Assembly: GCA_034680345.1 (NCBI GenBank)
Contig: JAXISZ010000002.1
Coordinates: 62,001 to 126,000, forward strand
Direction of reading: 5' to 3'
Length of the DNA: 64,000 nucleotides
Source: SXZD01 sp034680345
GTDB lineage: Bacteria; Pseudomonadota; Gammaproteobacteria; Burkholderiales; Burkholderiaceae_B
The notes under the pieces are model-generated. The model did not search any database, was not told the DNA's origin, and was given only the letters and a program-made list of their open reading frames with translations. Shown here one piece after another: positions 40,171 to 51,117 of the stretch; positions within the stretch are counted from its first letter, which is position 1, and each line of letters opens with the position of its first letter. The position numbers were made by a program, and so were the translations under genes.

Positions 40171-42768
40171 TCAGACACATTGTTTTTTTAGCTCGTAGAG
40201 TAATTCTAGGGCAGCTTTGGGTGTAAGTTCGTCTATATCAGTGGCCATGAGTTGTTTCAATATTGTGTTATCACTTCCGTCTGTTGCCGTTTCATTGTCT
40301 TGGGTTGGCGTTTCAAATAGCGTTTGTTGAGGGCCTTGATTAATTTTGTTTTCTTCGAATTTCGCTAATCTGCGTTGAGCCATTTTAATTAGAGACAACG
40401 GCAGCCCAGCTAGTTTTGCCACTTGTATACCAAAACTACGGTTAGTAGGCCCAGCTTGCACACTGTGTATGAATATTAATCGTTGGTTATGTTCAGTAGC
40501 GCTGAAATGCACGTTGATGGCTTCGTGAAATTCTTTTGCTAAATCAGTGATCTCAAAATAATGTGTGGCAAAAAGCGTGAGGCAGTGATTTTTTTGTAGG
40601 AGGTGTCGTGCAATTTCCCAAGCTAGAGACAGTCCGTCAAAGGTGTTGGTGCCCCTGCCAATTTCATCCATAATCACTAAGCTGTGTTCTGTGGCTTGTC
40701 GTAAAATGGTGGCCGCTTCGGTCATTTCCACCATAAAGGTAGAGCGTCCGCCAGCTAAGTCGTCTGATGCCCCAATTCGTGTAAATATTCGATCTATCAA
40801 GCCAATTTGTGCTCGCTTGGCAGGTACAAAGCTACCTATATGCGCTAGCAGCACAATTAAGGCTGTTTGGCGCATGTATGTAGATTTACCACCCATGTTG
40901 GGGCCTGTAATTAAAAGCATGCGCCTTTTGTTATGCAGTTCGCAGTCGTTAGGGGTGAAGTGTTCCACTTCATTCTCAACCACTGGATGCCGTCCAGCTT
41001 CAATATGAATACCCGCAGTGGTTTTTAATTCAGGACAGATCCATTGACGTTGTTTTGCCACCAATGCAAGTGCGGCTAAGCAGTCGATTTCTGCAACAGC
41101 GCGCGCAAGGTTAGACAATGCTTTAATATGCGGTGTAAACCAGTTTAGCAGTTCTTCGTAAAGTTGTTTTTCGAGCGTTAGGGCACGGTCTTTGGCTGAT
41201 AGTGCTTTGTCTTCAAAGGTTTTGAGTTCTGCAGTGATATAGCGCTCCGCATTTTTCATGGTTTGACGACGGCGGTAGTGTTCTGGTGCTTTGTGGCTTT
41301 GTCCATTCGGAATTTCGATGTAAAAGCCGTGCACTCGGTTGAATTCAACTTTTAAATTGGCAATGCCGGTGTTGATTCGTTCACGGGCCTCCATTTCTAG
41401 CAAAAATTGTCCGCTGCCTTGTTGCAAGGTGCGTAATTCGTCTAATTCTGTGTGATACCCGTCGGCAATTACACCGCCGTCACGCACCATATTGGCGGGT
41501 TGCTCAGTAATTGCAGTTTCTAATGTATGTAGAATGATAGCTTCAAATTGTAATTGGTTTGTCAGTTCAATTAGACTATTTGGACAAGAGTTTTTTGGCC
41601 TTTGATCAATTGCTAGAAGCTGATTAATTAGTGTGGGTAGTTTTGTGAGGGCGTGACGCAACGCTGATAAATCTCTTGGTTTTGCCGATTGTAGTGCGAT
41701 GCGGGTCACTATGCGCTCAATATCTGATACACCACGCAGGGTTTCTAAAATATTTGGGGTTTGTAAATTAATTAACCAAGTCACATGTATTTGACGTTGT
41801 CGCAGCGTTTGCATATCGCGCAGCGGTTCGGTGACCCATTGTCGCAATTTGCGACTACCCATTGCAGTGGCGCATTGGTCTAATATTTTTAGGAGGTTGG
41901 GTCCTTCATGTAAATGGTGCAGTGATTCGGTAATCTCTAGATTACGTCGTGCAGTGGCATCCATAATTACTTGATGGTTTTTTTTATGCACCCTCAGTTC
42001 AGTGATATTGCGAATCTGTGTTTGATCCGTTTGTGTGGCGCGGATATATGCAATCAGTGCACCCGATGCACCCAATGCAAGGGGAGTGTGTTCAATTTCA
42101 AAGGCTTCTAGGGTGTTGACATTGAGTATTTGTTTGAGTTGATTACCGGCTTGTGCTGCATCAAAATGCCAGGCGGGTCTTTCAATGGCTTTCCAAGGTT
42201 GACATTGTCCTTGAAGTGTAAGGTCTGGCACTAGCAATTCAGCCGGGTTTAAACGGTCAAGTAATGCCGGTAAAAGTTCTTCATCGGTATCAATTAATTC
42301 AATTGTTCCAGCAGAAAGGCTTGCACTGGCAATACCCCAGCGGTTTTTTTCTTTTAAGGCAGCAACCAGTTGCCGATTTTCACGATCGGGTAGCAGACCG
42401 TTGTCTGTGAGTGTGCCTGGTGTAATGATGCGCACAATGCGTCTGGGCATGGGTCCTTTTTGTTGGCCTGGTTCGCCTACTTGTTCGCAAATGGCAATTG
42501 ACTTGCCTATTGCAACCAGTTTGGCTAAATATTGATCAACCGAATGAAATGGAACACCAGCCATTGGAATGGGTTTTCCAGCAGATTGGCCCCGATGTGT
42601 TAGCGTGATCTGTAAATATTGCGCAGCCAAGAGCGCATCATCGAAAAACATCTCGTAAAAGTCACCCATGCGGTAAAACAACAGATGTTCTGGTACTTGG
42701 GCTTTAAGCTGCAAGTACTGCTGCATCATGGGGGTGTGTTGGGTCAGTTCTTCATCGACTTGGCTCAT
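40171..42768 (-). CDS. mutS: DNA mismatch repair protein MutS
   Basis: Mismatch recognition ATPase of 865 residues. The N-terminal mismatch-binding domain has the Phe-x-Glu motif in [20 protein letters not shown]. Connector, core and clamp domains follow. The C-terminal ABC ATPase has Walker [16 protein letters not shown], signature [20 protein letters not shown] and Walker [17 protein letters not shown]. The length is normal. It starts 21 nt after suhB on the same strand. Confidence 0.97.
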   Translation of the reverse strand: MSQVDEELTQHTPMMQQYLQLKAQVPEHLLFYRMGDFYEMFFDDALLAAQYLQITLTHRGQSAGKPIPMAGVPFHSVDQYLAKLVAIGKSIAICEQVGEPGQQKGPMPRRIVRIITPGTLTDNGLLPDRENRQLVAALKEKNRWGIASASLSAGTIELIDTDEELLPALLDRLNPAELLVPDLTLQGQCQPWKAIERPAWHFDAAQAGNQLKQILNVNTLEAFEIEHTPLALGASGALIAYIRATQTDQTQIRNITELRVHKKNHQVIMDATARRNLEITESLHHLHEGPNLLKILDQCATAMGSRKLRQWVTEPLRDMQTLRQRQIHVTWLINLQTPNILETLRGVSDIERIVTRIALQSAKPRDLSALRHALTKLPTLINQLLAIDQRPKNSCPNSLIELTNQLQFEAIILHTLETAITEQPANMVRDGGVIADGYHTELDELRTLQQGSGQFLLEMEARERINTGIANLKVEFNRVHGFYIEIPNGQSHKAPEHYRRRQTMKNAERYITAELKTFEDKALSAKDRALTLEKQLYEELLNWFTPHIKALSNLARAVAEIDCLAALALVAKQRQWICPELKTTAGIHIEAGRHPVVENEVEHFTPNDCELHNKRRMLLITGPNMGGKSTYMRQTALIVLLAHIGSFVPAKRAQIGLIDRIFTRIGASDDLAGGRSTFMVEMTEAATILRQATEHSLVIMDEIGRGTNTFDGLSLAWEIARHLLQKNHCLTLFATHYFEITDLAKEFHEAINVHFSATEHNQRLIFIHSVQAGPTNRSFGIQVAKLAGLPLSLIKMAQRRLAKFEENKINQGPQQTLFETPTQDNETATDGSDNTILKQLMATDIDELTPKAALELLYELKKQCV

Positions 42769-42789
42769 GATAACAAATATTAAATGGGG

Positions 42790-43563
42790 TTAATTGTTTT
42801 GAATGCAGCGCAAAATATGGGGTAACAATTTAGGATTGGCTGCAATAAGTTGGCCATTTTCCATATATTTGTTTTCTCCTTCAAAGTCTACAATTAAGCC
42901 GCCAGCTTCTTGAACCAGAAGGGATCCAGCTGCAATGTCCCATGGTTTTAGTCCGAATGCAACGTAACCATCGAGATACCCAGCAGCTAAATGAGCTAGG
43001 TCCATAACGGCAGAGCCACTGCGGCGCAGCCCAACTGCTTGTTGGCTGATTTTTGACTTTTGTTCTGATGACAGTGGCGGTGGTATAACAGCATTGGAGA
43101 AGCATACGCCCATTAACGCTTCATTCATACGTAGGCGTTTACTGACTCTGATGCGTTTATTATTTAAAAACGCTCCCTCACCCCGACTGGTAGTATATAA
43201 ATTGTTATTAATTGGGTCGTAAATTAAGCCATGCATAATTTGCCCCCGAATTTGTAGGGCAATTGAAATACCATAGCAGGGGTAACCATGAATAAAGTTG
43301 ACTGTGCCGTCAATCGGGTCAATGATCCACTGATAATCAGAGTCTCCAGTTGCTCCGCTTTCTTCAGCTAAAATGGCGTGGTTTGGGTACGCTTGTTGTA
43401 TGGTGTCAATAATTGCCGTTTCTGCTGCTTGGTCGGTTTCTGTAACAAAATCGTTGGGCCCCTTAACGCCAACCTTAACCAGATCAATGTCTAAACTGGC
43501 ACGATTGATGATTTTTCCTGCGGCGCGGGCAGCCTTAACGGCAATATTAAGCATGGGATGCAT
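42790..43563 (-). CDS. suhB: Inositol-1-monophosphatase family protein
   Basis: Mg-dependent phosphatase of 257 residues in the FIG superfamily. Metal-site motifs are EESGATGD (about 67-74), WIIDPIDGTVNFIHGYP (about 79-95) and WDIAAGSLLVQEAGG (about 208-222). SuhB also acts as an rRNA antitermination factor in Escherichia coli. It is divergent from trmJ, the usual neighbour in beta- and gammaproteobacteria. Confidence 0.94.
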   Translation of the reverse strand: MHPMLNIAVKAARAAGKIINRASLDIDLVKVGVKGPNDFVTETDQAAETAIIDTIQQAYPNHAILAEESGATGDSDYQWIIDPIDGTVNFIHGYPCYGISIALQIRGQIMHGLIYDPINNNLYTTSRGEGAFLNNKRIRVSKRLRMNEALMGVCFSNAVIPPPLSSEQKSKISQQAVGLRRSGSAVMDLAHLAAGYLDGYVAFGLKPWDIAAGSLLVQEAGGLIVDFEGENKYMENGQLIAANPKLLPHILRCIQNN

Positions 43564-43672
43564 GGTAACGGCTTTCTTTACGATGTACTGATCAACCCGC
43601 TATTGTAATTGAGCTTTGGTCTTTGAGCTTTAGTAATGCAACATTAAGTGAAGTTGTTTTTTTGGAGGTGTC

Positions 43673-44596
43673 GTGTTTAATCCTGATCATGTGTTAACTC
43701 GTGTGCGGGTGGTGTTGGTGGCACCTTCTCATCCTGCTAATATTGGGGCATGTGCTCGTGCTATGAAAACAATGGGATTGCGTGATTTGGTCTTGGTTAA
43801 TCCACGTATTTCTGTTGTGTTAAGCGATGAACAGGCCATTGCATTGGCCAGTGGTGCTACTGATGTGTTGGCTCAGGCTCAAGTATGCCAAAGTTTAAAA
43901 GAGGCGTTGTCAGATGTAACTTATGCTTTGGCAAGTTCGTCTAGAGCGCGAGAATTGGCCCCAGATGTGTTGGACGCACAAACAGGTGCGCAAACGGCAG
44001 TGAATTTTTTGCGCTGTCATTCTGAGGCAAAGACGGCATTGGTTATGGGGTGTGAAAGAACAGGGTTATCAAATGAAGAGATTTTGACTTGTTCTGCTCA
44101 AGTGATGATTCCTGCTGACCCTGTTTATGCTTCTTTAAATATAGCGCAGGCGCTTCAGTTATTAGCCTACGAAGTGCGTAAAGCCGCTTTATGTGCTGTC
44201 TCTGTTCCTGTTTTTCAGGAAAATAATGCGGCGGTATTAAATGCTGAAAATTTAGCAATTGTTGCTGGTGGCCTTCAAAATTTACCTTCGGGTTTGGCAA
44301 TTAATCACAATACTTTAGTTGTACATGCGGATATTGAGCGTTTGTTTGATCGTTTTGTGCAAGCAATGCAAGCAGTGGATTATATGAATCCGCAACGCCC
44401 AAAACGTTTGGTGCCCCGTTTGCAGCGTTTATTACACAAAGCCCGGTTAGAGCGAGAAGAAATTGATTTGTTACATGGTTTTTTAAATGATGTAATGCGA
44501 GTTGCACAGGGGCGCTGGTATCGCAGTGAGTGGGAGGCTTTGGCATCGGCAATTGCGCAAGCTCGTCAAAAATATGATGAAATATCACGTTATTAA
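43673..44596 (+). CDS. trmJ: tRNA (cytidine/uridine-32-2'-O)-methyltransferase
   Basis: SPOUT-class methyltransferase of 307 residues that methylates the ribose of position 32 in tRNA using S-adenosylmethionine. SPOUT motifs are seen: SHPANIGACARAMKTMGLRD (about 19-38), VMGCERTGLSNEE (about 123-135) and IPADPVYASLNIAQALQLLA (about 145-164). The start is GTG, 4 nt after GGAGG. A C-terminal helical extension after about 230 is normal for TrmJ. Confidence 0.93.
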   Translation: MFNPDHVLTRVRVVLVAPSHPANIGACARAMKTMGLRDLVLVNPRISVVLSDEQAIALASGATDVLAQAQVCQSLKEALSDVTYALASSSRARELAPDVLDAQTGAQTAVNFLRCHSEAKTALVMGCERTGLSNEEILTCSAQVMIPADPVYASLNIAQALQLLAYEVRKAALCAVSVPVFQENNAAVLNAENLAIVAGGLQNLPSGLAINHNTLVVHADIERLFDRFVQAMQAVDYMNPQRPKRLVPRLQRLLHKARLEREEIDLLHGFLNDVMRVAQGRWYRSEWEALASAIAQARQKYDEISRY

Positions 44597-44759
44597 TAAC
44601 TAGCTATTTTATTTTTCGTTTTGGTGTTGCTATTGATGGTATTTTGTTGGACGTTGGCAATTCAATTAGCTTTTAAGTTTATGTTTAAATTTGTTCTTGA
44701 ATTGGCTTTTGGTTTAGTGCTCAAATTAACCCTGGGACGAACCTTTATGTTTGGTATTT

Positions 44760-45557
44760 ATGTTTGAAAGATTACGAGAAGATATTCAAACAATTTTGAA
44801 TAAAGACCCTGCGGCTAAATCGCGGCTGGAAGTGCTATTGTGCTATCCTGGTGTGCATGCCTTGTTTTTTCATCGTATAGCCCATTGCGCTTGGAAAAAG
44901 GGTTTTACTACGCTGGCAAGATTTATTTCGCAATTGGCACGGTTTTTCACAGGAATTGAAATTCATCCAGGTGCTTGTATGGGTCGGCGAGTATTTATTG
45001 ATCATGGTATGGGTGTTGTAATTGGTGAGACTGCCGAAGTGGGCGACGACTGTACAATTTATCAGGGCGTAACTTTAGGTGGTGTGGCTTTGCATGATGG
45101 AAAGCGTCACCCCACTTTAGAGCCTGAAGTGATTGTTGGTGCAGGTGCTAAGGTTTTAGGGCCGTTTACTGTTGGTCGTGCAGCCAAAATTGGGTCTAAC
45201 GCTGTAGTGACTAAGCCCGTGCCCGCAGGCGCAACCGCTTTAGGAAATCCGGCGCGCTTAATTTTGGCGCAGGGCACTTCGTCGGTGGATTTTTCTAATA
45301 AATTTGACAAAACTGTAAGCCAGGCAACTCTAGCTGCTTCAGATATGGTTTTTTCTGCTTATGCGGTGTCTAGTCAGGTGGATGACCCCTTAACCAAGGC
45401 TTTGCATGGTTTAATTGATCAAGCCATTGCACAGCAAGGTCGCATTGAGCATTTAGAAATGGTGTTACGTCAGTCTGGTATTGCGTCATCAGAAATTCCA
45501 AAAGATAAGTCCAGTTCAACTGAACAACTTAAGACATTGAATCAATTGGTAGATTAA
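44760..45557 (+). CDS. cysE: Serine O-acetyltransferase
   Basis: Enzyme of 265 residues that acetylates serine with acetyl-CoA, the first step of cysteine synthesis. The N-terminal helical domain is short, and the left-handed beta-helix has the active-site region [20 protein letters not shown] (about 66-85) and [20 protein letters not shown]. The ATG at 44760 gives [11 protein letters not shown], the common start of this short type; a TTG three codons earlier is possible. It overlaps the convergent lpxH end by 29 nt. Confidence 0.94.
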   Translation: MFERLREDIQTILNKDPAAKSRLEVLLCYPGVHALFFHRIAHCAWKKGFTTLARFISQLARFFTGIEIHPGACMGRRVFIDHGMGVVIGETAEVGDDCTIYQGVTLGGVALHDGKRHPTLEPEVIVGAGAKVLGPFTVGRAAKIGSNAVVTKPVPAGATALGNPARLILAQGTSSVDFSNKFDKTVSQATLAASDMVFSAYAVSSQVDDPLTKALHGLIDQAIAQQGRIEHLEMVLRQSGIASSEIPKDKSSSTEQLKTLNQLVD

Positions 45558-46359
45558 ACTCAGAAATATTAATCAGTTGGATGCCGTCTGTGGCAACCTT
45601 TAAGGTGTTGCCGCGGTTGTTGTTGTCAAAGTCCCAGTCAGCAAGCACCCATCTTTCTCCTGTGTGGTTTTTTGTTTGTCTATGGTAGGCTGTTTTGTGT
45701 GTGTGGCCGTGAATGATTATTGAGCAGTGTGGAGTTTTGTCACCGTTTGGCCAGCGCCCTAAAAAAGCCTGTTGTACCGCTTTTGTGTTGACGTCCATGA
45801 TGCCAATCAGACCATTTTTTAGGTTTGTTGCCTGTTTTTCTGTGGTGACTTTCCGTTGTTTGCTATGTTCACGTAGTTTTTGTGCTGTTTCAATTCTTTT
45901 TTCTAGGGATTGACTCAAGAAACTTTTTTGCCAGTTGGGGTTTCGGCTTATTTGACGAAATGCTTGATATTCAATGTCATCGGTACACAGTTGGTCGCCG
46001 TGGCTTAAGCAGATAATTTTTTCTTTAAATTTTAATGGGTAGGGGTCGGGTAATAAAACGGCTGAAATTTTTTCAAGATATTGATTTCCAATTAAGAAAT
46101 CTCGATTTCCTGGCATAAAGAAAATACTACACCCCTTTTGAGATGCTGGTTTTAGATGCTGCGCCAGTGTTTGAGCGCATTGGGGAATATGATCACCTCC
46201 TACCCAGTAGTCAAAAATATCACCCAATAAATACAGCTCATTATTGGGCGCAGCAATGGTATTAATCCAGCCAAGCAGTTTGCTCAGTGTTTTTGGTGTG
46301 TTTTCTGACAAGTGTAAATCTGAAATAAACCACCTAATCGGTTCTTGGGCACGTTGCAT
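45529..46359 (-). CDS. lpxH: UDP-2,3-diacylglucosamine hydrolase
   Basis: Peripheral membrane metallophosphoesterase of 276 residues that cleaves UDP-2,3-diacylglucosamine to lipid X in lipid A synthesis. The metal motifs are complete: [44 protein letters not shown] and [11 protein letters not shown]. It is last in a minus-strand group with the TPR, L,D-transpeptidase and cyclophilin genes. It fits with kdsA and the other envelope genes of the window. Confidence 0.95.
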   Translation of the reverse strand: MQRAQEPIRWFISDLHLSENTPKTLSKLLGWINTIAAPNNELYLLGDIFDYWVGGDHIPQCAQTLAQHLKPASQKGCSIFFMPGNRDFLIGNQYLEKISAVLLPDPYPLKFKEKIICLSHGDQLCTDDIEYQAFRQISRNPNWQKSFLSQSLEKRIETAQKLREHSKQRKVTTEKQATNLKNGLIGIMDVNTKAVQQAFLGRWPNGDKTPHCSIIIHGHTHKTAYHRQTKNHTGERWVLADWDFDNNNRGNTLKVATDGIQLINISEFNLPIDSMS

Positions 46360-46390
46360 AGCGCTGCTAAGCTGGCTGGATACAGGCTGG

Positions 46391-47005
46391 TTAGCTAATG
46401 ACTTCAGCTTTTAAAATCAGTATATCTTCAACGGGTACGTCTTGGTGAAAGCTTTTGGAAGCGGTGCGCACGGTTTTGATGGTGTCTACAACTTCTTTGC
46501 CTTTGGTGACCTGTCCAAAAACACAGTAGCCCCAACCTTGTGGTGTAGGGCTTTTAAAATTTAGAAAGTCATTGTCAGCCACGTTGATAAAAAATTGCGC
46601 GCTGGCTGAGTGCGGGTCGTTGGTGCGTGCCATGGCAACAGTGTATTTATCATTCCGAATGCCGTTGTTTGCCTCGTTTTCTACGGTGCGCGGTGTAGGC
46701 TTTTGTTTCATACCTGCTTCCATGCCTCCACCTTGAATCATGAAGCCATTGATGACACGGTGAAATAAGGTATTTGTATAGTGACCAGATTTTACATATT
46801 CTAAGAAATTGGCTACAGTCTTTGGGGCCTTTTCAGTGAACAATTCAATTTCGATTGTGCCGGCGGTGGTTTCAAATCGGACCATGGTTTTTCCAGTCGT
46901 TTTAAGTGGTTTAAATGATTGTGCAATGCTTGGTGTGAGCGCAAAAAATAAGCTGCAGGATGAAAATAGCAACCCAGTAATGGCAGAGCGTCGTGTTTTA
47001 TTCAT
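46391..47005 (-). CDS. Cyclophilin-type peptidyl-prolyl isomerase, exported
   Basis: Cyclophilin of 204 residues with an N-terminal signal peptide (RRSAITGLLFSSCSLFFALT PSIAQ at about 5-29), so probably periplasmic. The catalytic core has FHRVINGFMIQGGGM with the active-site Arg, NDPHSASAQFFINVADNDFL and YCVFGQVTKGKEVVDTI. It resembles PpiA/PpiB. It lies 21 nt after the L,D-transpeptidase gene and 31 nt before lpxH, which suggests a role in folding envelope proteins. Confidence 0.92.
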   Translation of the reverse strand: MNKTRRSAITGLLFSSCSLFFALTPSIAQSFKPLKTTGKTMVRFETTAGTIEIELFTEKAPKTVANFLEYVKSGHYTNTLFHRVINGFMIQGGGMEAGMKQKPTPRTVENEANNGIRNDKYTVAMARTNDPHSASAQFFINVADNDFLNFKSPTPQGWGYCVFGQVTKGKEVVDTIKTVRTASKSFHQDVPVEDILILKAEVIS

Positions 47006-47026
47006 TTTAAATAAGTTGAAAATAGG

Positions 47027-48256
47027 TTAACTTGAAAGGGTTTCGTGTATGAGTTTCCAGTCTCGGCCATTGCGCACCCAATATTGTTGGCGTTGTTTTC
47101 TGGCTGCGGCTTTGTTGTTGCGGTGAGTGTGCGTTGAGTGGTCTGCAATATTGACAACTAACATGTCTTCTTTAGATGGGTAGCGAAAAATAGAAATCCC
47201 TTGGGTTGTTTGATTACCTGAGTTATCTTTAAGTATGTCGTGTCGAACTTGAGTGAGTTGTTTAAGCAAATCAGAGCGTTCGGTTTGCCATTGTTGGCGG
47301 GAAATAAACTGAATATTTTCAGTGATGATAACAGGGGTATTGCCAATTTTTATAAAGCGCTGAAGTTTTTGGATATCGCTGTTGGCCAGCACAACACATC
47401 CTTCGCTGGATTTTGGTGGGCGGCTAATCTGATTTGATGGTACGCCATGTAACCAGATACCGTGACCTGTTTTACCTTGACGTTTGTCCCATTCATTTGG
47501 ATAGTCAAGAGGTAGAGCCAGTTTCCCGTAAAAATCGGTTAGCTTTTTTTGGGGTAGTAGGTCGGTGATGGTATACACACCAAGTGGAGTTTTATTGTCT
47601 CCCTCACGGGTTTTATTAGCACCTGCTTTGCCTTGACTGATGTAAAAGTCGGTGATTAAACGGGGGGCTGGCAATTTGTTTTCATAAATAAATAAGCGTG
47701 AGCGAAGGGTGTCAACTAAAATTGCATAGCGTTGGTCAGAACGCAGTTGTACTAACTCGCGCGGAATTTGTTGCTGGCTTGGGCGAATGCGGTAGGCACG
47801 TAACCTAACAAAAGCTTCTTCTCTGAGATCAGTTAAGGATCCCATCTTGTTGACCGGCGCGTTTTTTATGTCCCCAATATGATTAATTGGAATACCTGCT
47901 TTTAATGTGTAAAGATCACCGCGAATAAGATAAGCAACTCTAAAGTTAGGGTATTGCTCTATCAGGTTATTAACATAGTTAATGGCCTGATCTAACTGTC
48001 CGTTGGCGATGTGCTTGTAAACGCGTTCTAATTCTGCGTCAATGTGTGGGCGATCAAACGGCGTTTTATTGTTTTTTTGCGCGTTTTCAGGCTGACTTGA
48101 AACGTCTGACCAATTGTTGGTTTGGGTGTGCCCCTTTGGTTGAAATTTTACCTTGCTCATGACGTCTTGACCGAAGGCGGCAGGTGTTTGCAGCACCCAG
48201 AGTGCGCTGGTAAGTAAGGCAAAAATTAACGGCAGTATTGAACGCGTATTAAGCAT
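47027..48256 (-). CDS. L,D-transpeptidase (YkuD domain), exported
   Basis: Protein of 409 residues with a signal peptide (about 1-29) and a periplasmic YkuD domain (about 175-310). The catalytic motif is GIWLHGVPSNQISRPPKSSE followed by GCVVLAN, with the nucleophile Cys. Such enzymes make 3-3 peptidoglycan cross-links or attach proteins to peptidoglycan. A helical region (about 68-110, HIDAELERVYKHIANGQLDQ) resembles a TPR-type repeat. The C-terminal about 90 residues are basic, with similarity to the YkuD-associated domain. It begins 5 nt after the TPR gene. Confidence 0.9.
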   Translation of the reverse strand: MLNTRSILPLIFALLTSALWVLQTPAAFGQDVMSKVKFQPKGHTQTNNWSDVSSQPENAQKNNKTPFDRPHIDAELERVYKHIANGQLDQAINYVNNLIEQYPNFRVAYLIRGDLYTLKAGIPINHIGDIKNAPVNKMGSLTDLREEAFVRLRAYRIRPSQQQIPRELVQLRSDQRYAILVDTLRSRLFIYENKLPAPRLITDFYISQGKAGANKTREGDNKTPLGVYTITDLLPQKKLTDFYGKLALPLDYPNEWDKRQGKTGHGIWLHGVPSNQISRPPKSSEGCVVLANSDIQKLQRFIKIGNTPVIITENIQFISRQQWQTERSDLLKQLTQVRHDILKDNSGNQTTQGISIFRYPSKEDMLVVNIADHSTHTHRNNKAAARKQRQQYWVRNGRDWKLIHETLSS

Positions 48257-48261
48257 AGGTT

Positions 48262-49566
48262 TTAATTAGAGGCTTGTTCCTTAATAATTAACCATTTGTT
48301 CCCAGATTTACTGAAAACCAAAGTTTTTACCCCTGTATTTTTTAGGCGATCAGAGATGTAAACTTGTTTAAATTGTACGATGGCTTGGTCGCCTTCGTAT
48401 ACAATAATTGGGCTTTCAACGCGAACTTCAATACGCCCTTTGTTATTGATTCGTTTACGTCTTTCAGCCTCCCAAGCGTTACGACTTTGTCCTGAAGAAG
48501 GGTTAAATTTATCGCTGTAAAACATTAGATATTGGTTGACGTCTTGGTTTGACCAAGCTTCGGCCCAATTGCCCAACACATTGAGGATTTCGGTATCAGA
48601 TCCACGTGTTGCCAGTCCGATAGGTGCCGTGGCGGTAGGTGCTGAATTAATGTGATTGGCATTTGCTGTGGTTGCAGGGTTGGGCAGTGCTTTACTGTTA
48701 GTTGCTGTCGTGTTGGTGCTGGTATTTGTTTTTGGTGCTGTAGGAAGCACTGATGCGTTTGAGGTATTGGCTGTGTTTAAAGCATTTGTTGTGCTAGAGG
48801 TATGCGCGGTATTAGATGCTATGTAATTGCTTGAAGGCGCTGTATTGTTTATGTTTTGATTGGGCGAGGCCAAAGTAACTGTGCTATTTGGGCTTTGGGT
48901 TGCCGGCGTAGTAACTGCTATTTGCATAGGTGGTGTGGTTGCGGCGACAGCAGGAGCTTGAATCGCTGGTGCTGGATTGGTTTGTGTTGATGGAATTGAC
49001 GGTGTTGGCGGTGTTGGCGGTGTTGGTTTACTGCGATTACCGCTGATTAAATCTTTCACCATTGATAGCTTGATTTCAGCCGTTGCATTGCCTGAGTCTA
49101 GTTGTAAGGCTTTGTCGTAAGACTGGCTGGCCAATTTAGAGTATACATCGCCTAAATTCTCATAGGCAGTGGCATAGCTAGGGTGGGTGCGAATAGCCAT
49201 TTCTAAGGATTGTCGCGCTTTTTCGTATTGTCCTTGGCTAGCATAAAGTACAGCTAAGTTATTGTAGGGCTCAGGCAAATCAGGGTAGTCTTCAGTGAGT
49301 CGGTTAAAAATTTTAATGGCGTCGGCATTTTTGCCTTGTTCAGTAAGCACTAAGCCTTTTAAGAAGCGAATTTGTGGGTCACGTGGTTTGCTGGTTAAAT
49401 AGGCATCGGCCCTGGCTAGTGCTTGGTCAAGTTGGCCATTGCGAAGTAAGCGAGAAATATCGCTTGCTTCGTCAGCAAGTGCATTAATTGGACCAACTAA
49501 ACAAAAAACGAGAGCAAAACGGGAGCTTGCTTGGCTTAAAATCGAACGCAGACGGTTTTTTTTCAT
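48262..49566 (-). CDS. TPR protein with an Asn/Thr/Pro-rich linker and a C-terminal NTF2-like domain
   Basis: Exported protein of 434 residues. A signal peptide (about 1-30) precedes three or four TPR units (about 32-165; DPQIRFLKGLVLTEQGKNAD, PYNNLAVLYASQGQYEKARQ). A low-complexity linker of some 130 residues rich in Asn, Thr, Ala, Pro and Ser (about 175-315) follows. The last 110 residues (ILNVLGNWAEAWSNQDVNQY ... NKWLIIKEQ) look like an NTF2/SnoaL-type domain found next to L,D-transpeptidases. It is coupled to the YkuD gene, so it may be a scaffold or regulator of that enzyme; this is inference. Confidence 0.82.
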   Translation of the reverse strand: MKKNRLRSILSQASSRFALVFCLVGPINALADEASDISRLLRNGQLDQALARADAYLTSKPRDPQIRFLKGLVLTEQGKNADAIKIFNRLTEDYPDLPEPYNNLAVLYASQGQYEKARQSLEMAIRTHPSYATAYENLGDVYSKLASQSYDKALQLDSGNATAEIKLSMVKDLISGNRSKPTPPTPPTPSIPSTQTNPAPAIQAPAVAATTPPMQIAVTTPATQSPNSTVTLASPNQNINNTAPSSNYIASNTAHTSSTTNALNTANTSNASVLPTAPKTNTSTNTTATNSKALPNPATTANANHINSAPTATAPIGLATRGSDTEILNVLGNWAEAWSNQDVNQYLMFYSDKFNPSSGQSRNAWEAERRKRINNKGRIEVRVESPIIVYEGDQAIVQFKQVYISDRLKNTGVKTLVFSKSGNKWLIIKEQASN

Positions 49567-49680
49567 TTTCGCGACTACAAAAGATGCAATGATATACTGT
49601 AACAGTATTTTACCAATAGCTTGATGGCTATTCTTTAAATTTTAGTGATCTATTAGTCTTTTTTTATTAAATGAGTTTGC

Positions 49681-51111
49681 ATGCCTGAAGTTTTACATAT
49701 TTTTAACACGCTTAGCCGTGTAAAAGAAGTATTCAAATCTTTGCGTCCAGGTCAGGCACGCATGTATGTTTGTGGTATGACGGTTTATGATTTTTGCCAT
49801 TTGGGTCATGCCCGCGTTATGGTGGTGTTTGATATTATCAAACGCTGGCTGGAGTTCATCGGTTATGAGGTCATCTATGTTCGTAACATTACCGATATTG
49901 ACGATAAAATTATACGTAGGGCTTTAGAGCGCGATGAATCCATTCGCACCCTAACGGACCGCTTTATTTTAGCGATGCACGAGGACGCAGACGCTTTGGG
50001 CGTTGCCCGACCCAATCATGAGCCGCGGGCCACTGAATTTGTGCCGCAGATGTTGGGCATGATCACGCGTTTGGTAGAAAAAGGCTTGGCTTACCAGTCT
50101 GAAGAAGGGGATGTTAATTTTGCAGTGCGTCGTTTTCCTGGTTACGGGCGCTTATCTGGTAAAACTTTGGATGAATTGCGAGCAGGTGAGCGGGTTTCTG
50201 TCGCTGAAAATAAACACGACCCATTGGATTTTGTTTTGTGGAAGTCCGCTAAACCCAACGAGCCTGAAGAGGTGGTTTGGCCGTCCAATTTTGGTGCGGG
50301 ACGCCCTGGTTGGCACATTGAGTGTTCTGCAATGAGTTGTGGCTTACTTGGCGAACACTTTGATATTCATGGTGGCGGTGCTGATTTACAATTCCCTCAC
50401 CATGAAAATGAAATTGCTCAAAGTGTTGGTGCTACGGGCCAGCCGTTTGCTAATGTTTGGATGCACAATGGATTTGTGCGTGTTGACACTGAGGGTGTGA
50501 GCGAAAAAATGTCAAAATCTCTTGGCAATTTTTTCACAATTCGCGATATTTTGCAGTTGTATGATGCTGAGGTTGTGCGTTTTTTCATTTTGCGTGCGCA
50601 TTATCGCAGTCCGCTTACGTACTCTGCTGTTCATATTGAGGATGCTAAAGCCGCGTTAACTCGCTTGTACACAGCGTTAAATGCTATCTGTTACGAGGGC
50701 TTTCCTGCCTTTGATGCGAGTGGTCAAGGTGTGGCTGCGTTTACAGCCGCCATGAATGACGACTTTAATACTCCTGAGGCTGTTGCTGTGTTATTTGAGT
50801 TGGCTGGTGAATTAAATCGGACACAATCTTTGCAGTTAGCGGCACAGTTAAAAGGTTTGGGAGCGTCTTTAGGTATTTTGCAGCGCGACCCCGCCGCTTT
50901 CTTACAAGGGCGCTTATTGGCAACACAGCAAAAGGGCCAAGAAGATGCGCAAGCATTTCAAGATCAGATTGAACAAGCCATTGCAGAGCGTGCACAAGCT
51001 AAACGTGATAAAAATTTTGCTTTGGCTGATCAAATTCGCCAAGACTTATTGGATCAAGGTGTTGTTTTAGAAGACAAACCAGGTGGTTTGACGCAGTGGC
51101 GTAGGTTGTAA
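49681..51111 (+). CDS. cysS: Cysteinyl-tRNA synthetase
   Basis: Class I aminoacyl-tRNA synthetase of 476 residues. The HIGH-type motif is CHLGHARV (residues 39-46) with zinc ligand Cys31. The other zinc ligands are in [20 protein letters not shown] and [10 protein letters not shown]. The KMSKS loop is [14 protein letters not shown] (about 276-289). The C-terminal helical domain ends with RLYTALNAI and [20 protein letters not shown]. It leads cysS-alkA-accA-tilS. Confidence 0.97.
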   Translation: MPEVLHIFNTLSRVKEVFKSLRPGQARMYVCGMTVYDFCHLGHARVMVVFDIIKRWLEFIGYEVIYVRNITDIDDKIIRRALERDESIRTLTDRFILAMHEDADALGVARPNHEPRATEFVPQMLGMITRLVEKGLAYQSEEGDVNFAVRRFPGYGRLSGKTLDELRAGERVSVAENKHDPLDFVLWKSAKPNEPEEVVWPSNFGAGRPGWHIECSAMSCGLLGEHFDIHGGGADLQFPHHENEIAQSVGATGQPFANVWMHNGFVRVDTEGVSEKMSKSLGNFFTIRDILQLYDAEVVRFFILRAHYRSPLTYSAVHIEDAKAALTRLYTALNAICYEGFPAFDASGQGVAAFTAAMNDDFNTPEAVAVLFELAGELNRTQSLQLAAQLKGLGASLGILQRDPAAFLQGRLLATQQKGQEDAQAFQDQIEQAIAERAQAKRDKNFALADQIRQDLLDQGVVLEDKPGGLTQWRRL

Positions 51112-51117
51112 TCATCA

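Noticed and set aside
48960..49030. GGTGTTGGC-type repeats as a microsatellite or CRISPR-like array
   Set aside because: They encode the PTPPTP part of the TPR protein linker in frame; unit length and spacing do not fit CRISPR.
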